A stretch of DNA of 64,000 bases from JABAYQ01 sp042091225 (GTDB lineage Bacteria > Bacteroidota > Bacteroidia > Flavobacteriales > UBA7312). Below the pieces are notes generated by a model, which ran no database searches, had not been told where the DNA came from, and saw only the letters and a list, made by a program, of their open reading frames with translations. Below are positions 60,587 through 64,000 of the stretch, piece by piece. The DNA lies in assembly GCA_042091225.1 (NCBI GenBank), contig JBELHW010000003.1, forward strand, positions 15,030 through 79,029. The letters run 5' to 3'. Within the stretch, counting starts at the first letter, position 1. Each line of letters opens with the position of its first letter. The position numbers and the translations under genes were made by a program.

Positions 60587-61480
60587 ATGAAATTTTTACG
60601 CATCGTACTACCATTTATTTTTATTGTTTTCAGCTATGCTACTTATGTGGTAGTGTGGGGCTTACACTTCCCCGACGACTCGCCCAACATAGTGTATAAA
60701 CGGATTGGAGGTAGCTCAGGTTTTAGATTAAACGAATTGGAAAAAAGAAAAAATCTGGACGTACTCATTACAGGATCATCCCATGCATATAGAGGCATAG
60801 ACAGTCGCTATTTACAACAAAAAGGATTAAATACTTTTAATATGGGCTCTAGTTCTCAAACCCCTATTCAAACCAAATGGCTGCTCAAAAAACACCTAAA
60901 AAGGCTAAATCCAAAACTAGTTATATTGGAGATGGACCCATCTATTTTTTGTTCGGACGGAATAGAGTCCTCTTTAGATTTAATTTCTAATTATCCTGAT
61001 GTAATACAAACTTTTGATTTGGCATGGGGGCACCTTAAAACCTTTAATACTTTTATTTTTTCTTTGTACCACAACGTATTTAACCTTAACCAAGATTTAA
61101 AAATACAATGGAGAGACACCTACCATGTAGGAGGCTATGTGGAGCGTAAGTTGAGCTATTATAATGTAGAACAATTTGAGCAAAAAAAATGGGAATTCAA
61201 TACAGCACTTTTTAAAGAGTTTGAACAAATTATTGAAGAGCTGAAAAGCAAAAATATAAATTATATATTGGTTCAGGCTCCTTTATCTCCTGCCTATTAT
61301 AATAGCCATAGCAACAATAGCGAATTCGACCAACGAATGGAGAAGCTAGGAAAATATTATAATTATAACCAATTAATGGAATGGGACAACAGCAAACATT
61401 TCTACGACAAGCAACACCTAAACACTATAGGAGCAAGAAAGTTAACCGCTGCGGTTCTTCAACTCAAAGAACTGCCTTAA
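60587..61480 (+). CDS. SGNH-like periplasmic acyl-transfer partner (AlgJ/DltD-like role)
   Basis: A 297-residue protein with one N-terminal membrane helix (about residues 5-22) and an extracytoplasmic domain. It shows a GSSHAYRG motif with Ser65 in the place of the SGNH nucleophile, MGSSSQTPIQTKW (about 92-104) and a C-terminal D-x-x-H dyad at Asp274 and His277 in DKQHLNTIGARKL. This is the layout of proteins such as AlgJ, AlgX or DltD that complete acyl transfer onto an exported polymer after the MBOAT step. The exact family is not certain. It follows the MBOAT gene by three bases, and the decayed sequence begins at its stop. Confidence 0.78.
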   Translation: MKFLRIVLPFIFIVFSYATYVVVWGLHFPDDSPNIVYKRIGGSSGFRLNELEKRKNLDVLITGSSHAYRGIDSRYLQQKGLNTFNMGSSSQTPIQTKWLLKKHLKRLNPKLVILEMDPSIFCSDGIESSLDLISNYPDVIQTFDLAWGHLKTFNTFIFSLYHNVFNLNQDLKIQWRDTYHVGGYVERKLSYYNVEQFEQKKWEFNTALFKEFEQIIEELKSKNINYILVQAPLSPAYYNSHSNNSEFDQRMEKLGKYYNYNQLMEWDNSKHFYDKQHLNTIGARKLTAAVLQLKELP

Positions 61481-61653
61481 TCTTTTAAAGTATTTTTATT
61501 AACTTCTAAAATATTTTCTTGTTCGAGAGCCTCCTGTATCAGCGAAATCTGAGTGTTAAGAGCTCCCAGATACGATTGTAAAGTCTCGTTTTCACCTTTT
61601 AAACTTTCAATCTGCATTTGTTGTTGTTGGATACAGAAAGCATAAAATCTAAC
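61477..61653 (-). pseudogene. Relic of a coiled-coil C-terminus (tail-fibre-like)
   Basis: An open stretch with no start codon of its own at the upstream end encodes IQQQQMQIESLKGENETLQ and continues through heptads to ENILEVNKNTLKD, then stops at 61477-61479. Such short coiled-coil ends are typical of Bacteroidota surface proteins with a tail-fibre (S74) chaperone domain, whose main part is missing here. It overlaps, in another frame, the relic described next, and its stop overlaps the SGNH gene's stop. Confidence 0.6.
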
Positions 61654-61878
61654 TTATTTGCTAACTTATTTTTGTAACCTAACTTTAGGTGATTAGAAGA
61701 AACATTGCTAAAATCGGATAAAAGACTTTGGTTTCCATGAGAATCTGTAAAACCAATTTTAGGGTAGTTAAGACCTATGTTTAGATGTAACTCCCCTTTA
61801 TCAGAAGAAAGGTTTTTATTCTCTTGGGCGTAACTAGAAAAATAAAAAGTAATCCTATAATAAATAATCTTAACAAGT
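61599..61878 (-). pseudogene. Relic of an outer-membrane beta-barrel protein N-terminus
   Basis: On the minus strand the frame reads a signal-peptide-like KIIYYRITFYFSSYAQ followed by short amphipathic strands, LHLNIGLNYPKIGFTD, HLKLGYKNKLANKLDF and MLSVSN, then runs out of homology and stops at 61599. There is no ATG, GTG or TTG at the expected start, and no barrel follows. It looks like the first 80 residues of a secreted outer-membrane protein joined by a deletion to the coiled-coil relic in another frame. Confidence 0.55.
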
Positions 61879-62085
61879 GTACAAGGTTTAGTTATAAAAA
61901 ATCATTTTCATCATTACTGCTTTCAACAATAAGCGACTTAATAGTTATCATATATGACAACAAAAATATAAAGAGGAGGAAGAAAAAAGGATGAAAATAG
62001 TTTAGCTTAGTCGGAAAGAAACTGCATACTCATAAGGCAATAATACGCCTTTGTCAAGAAAAAGACTGGTTCATAAGAAAAAAAA
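61879..62085. other. Gap without recognisable gene
   Basis: AT-rich, no convincing reading frame, RNA gene, terminator or promoter. One 19-codon minus-strand frame (MITIKSLIVESS...) from about 61953 is too short to interpret. Together with the two relics it makes a decayed stretch of about 600 bases between the acylation trio and the porin gene. Confidence 0.55.
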
Positions 62086-63639
62086 CTAATCTAATTTCCA
62101 GCTAATAGACAGCTGAAATGGAGAGCCAAAATAAGGAATATCAGGGGAAGTGTAATATACCTTTTCGGAAAGTAGGTCGAATATATTTACAAGTTGGAAC
62201 TCTATATTTACACTTTCAACCATTAAATTAGCGTAAGCGGTCATAAAAGGATAATCTCCTATTAATTGCTCGTTCTGCAAATAAAACTGAGCTAAAGCAG
62301 GAGAATATCTGTTGCCATAGTAGGAAGTGAAAAAAGAAATAGTCGAACCTATTTTAAAATCGAGAGAAGCATCGAACATAAGGGTATTTAGGTACAAATC
62401 GCTATATAGTTGTAAAGAAGGAACTCTAAAGACTTGCTCGTTGCTAGTAAGCTGGTAATTAAAGCTGTGGTATCCGTTTAATAATCCAAATTTCCATTTA
62501 TAATCGATGGTAGATTTAGAATGGTAAAACAAATCGGGATTTTGAACAAATAATTGTTGCTCATTCAAATAGATAAAATTTTGGTGAGCATATAAAACAG
62601 TCGATAATTTTAATTTATTTAGTTGATAAACTAAAGAAGCACTGTGTTTGCGGTAGTCTGTAAAATTAGTATTAAACTGAAAGTGGTTAGAAGAATAAGA
62701 ATTTGTGAATACCGGAATTAGAGGTTTTTGAGAACCTAAAGAAAGTAAAAGATTGGAGTCGGCTAAGCTAAAAGACAAAGTACTTAAATAAGAAGCGGAT
62801 GTGTAATACTGCAAATTAAAATCTATGTCAATTTTCTTTGGAGAAAATTGAGCCTGAAAAGACAGTCCATTATCTACAAACACAGAATCATTAGAAGCAT
62901 GCCAATTAGAAAGATTTTTATAGACATAACTTAATTGAAAGTTTTGAACCTGTATTCCTATTTGATTTGTAAAATTAGAAAAATAAGTAGAATCGAAAGT
63001 GCTAGTGCTATCGTTGTAGATATTAGGGTAATAATTGGGGTTAGGATTGCTATCTTCATAAATACGATATTTACGGTAATAGTTAGAATTATTAACCAAT
63101 TTGACATTGTCGGAGAGTTGGTAAGACTGATTATAGCTATAAAAATGATTGTGGCCATAGTTTAATGCCTGAGAAAGTGATACGGAATAAAAAGACGGAT
63201 CGGAAACAGAGCCATAACCGAAATTTATTACTCCCCCATTTTCTTGAAGCAAATATTTTTCACTTCCAAAATGTAGGTAAGATTTATAATTGTCCAATTT
63301 ATTTGAAAAATGGGCAATCAGATCAAATTCGTGGTTTTTAATTTCCTCATTTTGTAAGAGTCCTTCTCTAGAAAACTTAATAAGATTTAATTGTAGATCT
63401 AAATAAGGGTTTAGTTTTTGTTTGTATAACAATCCAAACGTCTGTGCATTTCCGTATTGTACATTATAATTGGCATTTGTATAGAAAGCATTTGTATCAA
63501 CTTTTGCTTGTCTGTTGTTGTAATTGAAAAAATGAAGGAAATCTATTTTTTGAGAGGGATAAAACAAAGATTTATTCTTTGTTTGAGCAAATAAGCTGTT
63601 AAGCGTTAGAATAGAAATAAAAAAAATAATAAGTCTCAT
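62086..63639 (-). CDS. Putative outer-membrane porin of Bacteroidota
   Basis: A 517-residue beta-barrel protein starting at ATG 63639 with signal peptide MRLIIFFISILTLNSLFAQT; the frame extends upstream into the 5S rRNA and that part is spurious. The mature protein alternates aromatic-rich strands and turns, and FLHFFNYNNRQAKVDTNAFY plus LQENGGVINFGYGS match the putative porin family (Porin_10). The C-terminus ends in a strand with a final aromatic (FQLSISWKLD). It would form a general or specific outer-membrane channel. It lies just downstream of the rRNA operon and reads in the same direction, behind a terminator. Confidence 0.8.
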   Translation of the reverse strand: MRLIIFFISILTLNSLFAQTKNKSLFYPSQKIDFLHFFNYNNRQAKVDTNAFYTNANYNVQYGNAQTFGLLYKQKLNPYLDLQLNLIKFSREGLLQNEEIKNHEFDLIAHFSNKLDNYKSYLHFGSEKYLLQENGGVINFGYGSVSDPSFYSVSLSQALNYGHNHFYSYNQSYQLSDNVKLVNNSNYYRKYRIYEDSNPNPNYYPNIYNDSTSTFDSTYFSNFTNQIGIQVQNFQLSYVYKNLSNWHASNDSVFVDNGLSFQAQFSPKKIDIDFNLQYYTSASYLSTLSFSLADSNLLLSLGSQKPLIPVFTNSYSSNHFQFNTNFTDYRKHSASLVYQLNKLKLSTVLYAHQNFIYLNEQQLFVQNPDLFYHSKSTIDYKWKFGLLNGYHSFNYQLTSNEQVFRVPSLQLYSDLYLNTLMFDASLDFKIGSTISFFTSYYGNRYSPALAQFYLQNEQLIGDYPFMTAYANLMVESVNIEFQLVNIFDLLSEKVYYTSPDIPYFGSPFQLSISWKLD

Positions 63640-63670
63640 ACTAAAAATAGTAAAGCATAAAAATAGGTAA

Positions 63671-63703
63671 AAAAAAAGCTCCGAATCAAAGAAACGGAGC
63701 TTT
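63671..63703 (-). terminator. Terminator of the rRNA operon
   Basis: AAGCTCCG (about 63676-63683) pairs with CGGAGCTT (63695-63702) around an 11-base loop. On the minus strand it is followed by a run of T residues, eight bases after the 5S 3' end. Confidence 0.85.
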
Positions 63704-63710
63704 ATAAAAG

Positions 63711-63820
<110 letters not shown>

Positions 63821-63884
63821 AGATCGTGTGTACGATATATGAGTATTGTAAAAAAGAAAACAATTTAGTTAAAGTAAATCAACT

Positions 63885-64000
63885 ACAAAAAGCTAAAGGG
63901 TAATTAGTATTACTCGGCTATGACATTTCTGCCTTTACACCTGTAACCTATCAACGTCATCGTCTATAACGACCCTTAAAAGAAATCTAATCTTGAGATG
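63885..64000 (-). rRNA. rrl: 23S ribosomal RNA, 3' end only (runs off right edge)
   Basis: Minus-strand sequence GAAATGTCATAGCCGAGTAA then TACTAATTACCCTTTAGC is the conserved 3' end of 23S rRNA (compare the GCCGAGTAATACTAAT motif). Only about 110 nt are inside the window, so the rest of the operon (16S, tRNAs) lies to the right. The exact 3' end is uncertain by a few bases. Confidence 0.9.

Noticed and set aside
62935..63165. Plus- and minus-strand frames within the porin gene
   Set aside because: They are low-complexity Ile-rich shadows of the porin frame with no family resemblance.

Overview
The window is a compact, low-GC chromosomal segment of a Bacteroidota bacterium, most likely from the class Flavobacteriia (order Flavobacteriales). 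The reasons are family content and gene order: a fused CcsB-CcsA cytochrome c assembly protein, type IX secretion (T9SS) type A and type B cargo tails, DUF4199, DUF1573, DUF5683 and DUF3276/PUR proteins, a 423-residue signal peptidase I, a putative porin, and the run parA-parB-DUF5683-dapB-lepB-wbqC. Many genes also follow the Bacteroidota -7 promoter element TAnnTTTG. Genus cannot be decided from the sequence. Almost everything is housekeeping; I see no prophage, insertion sequence, CRISPR array, integron or defence island.

Layout. 1-3767 (minus): partial bacillithiol deacetylase and CcsBA. 3843-12457 (plus): Rossmann/DUF2520 protein, KdsC-like phosphatase, UbiA prenyltransferase, Maf, a Wza/Wzc polysaccharide export pair, a PLP gamma-lyase family enzyme and an NhaC antiporter. 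12454-13923 (minus): a membrane-anchored GT2 and a DUF4199 protein. Around 14.0 kb lies the SRP RNA gene with a consensus promoter, then transaldolase and a YciO-type protein. 15404-19843 (minus): leucine dehydrogenase, NusB, DUF1573, YajC, YbbR-like, CoaE. 19976-32620 (plus): ABC exporter, PUR protein, chromosome partition ParAB, dapB, signal peptidase, WbqC, a carboxylase beta chain, then thrS-infC-rpmI-rplT and a cold-shock gene. A DoxX gene sits on the minus strand inside this block.

32673-36788 (minus): TPR lipoprotein, RecA, Bcp, Nth, a small unknown protein and an ECF-like sigma factor. 36972-45474 (plus, with ruvX on minus): UvrA, dapD, GT4, TsaC, CCA-adding enzyme, a pRiA4b-like protein and MiaA. 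45467-54389 (minus): two T9SS cargo proteins, GlcNAc-type kinase, RNase Z, a STAS-like protein, PyrB, PyrR, ribosomal protein S1 and IspE. 54501-61480 (plus): AccA, DnaB, a secreted protein usually mislabelled asparagine synthetase B, and a PhyH-MBOAT-SGNH trio that looks like a polymer acylation module. 61477-62085 holds decayed gene fragments. 62086-64000 (minus): putative porin, then the 3' end of an rRNA operon (partial 23S, 5S, terminator).

The most interesting items are the PhyH-MBOAT-SGNH trio, the infC gene with no AUG/GUG/UUG start, the two overlapping gene relics at 61.5-61.9 kb, the secreted AsnB-like family, the structured spacer between rpmI and rplT, and the PyrR operon without room for an attenuator leader. 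None is clearly a new system; the trio is the best candidate.
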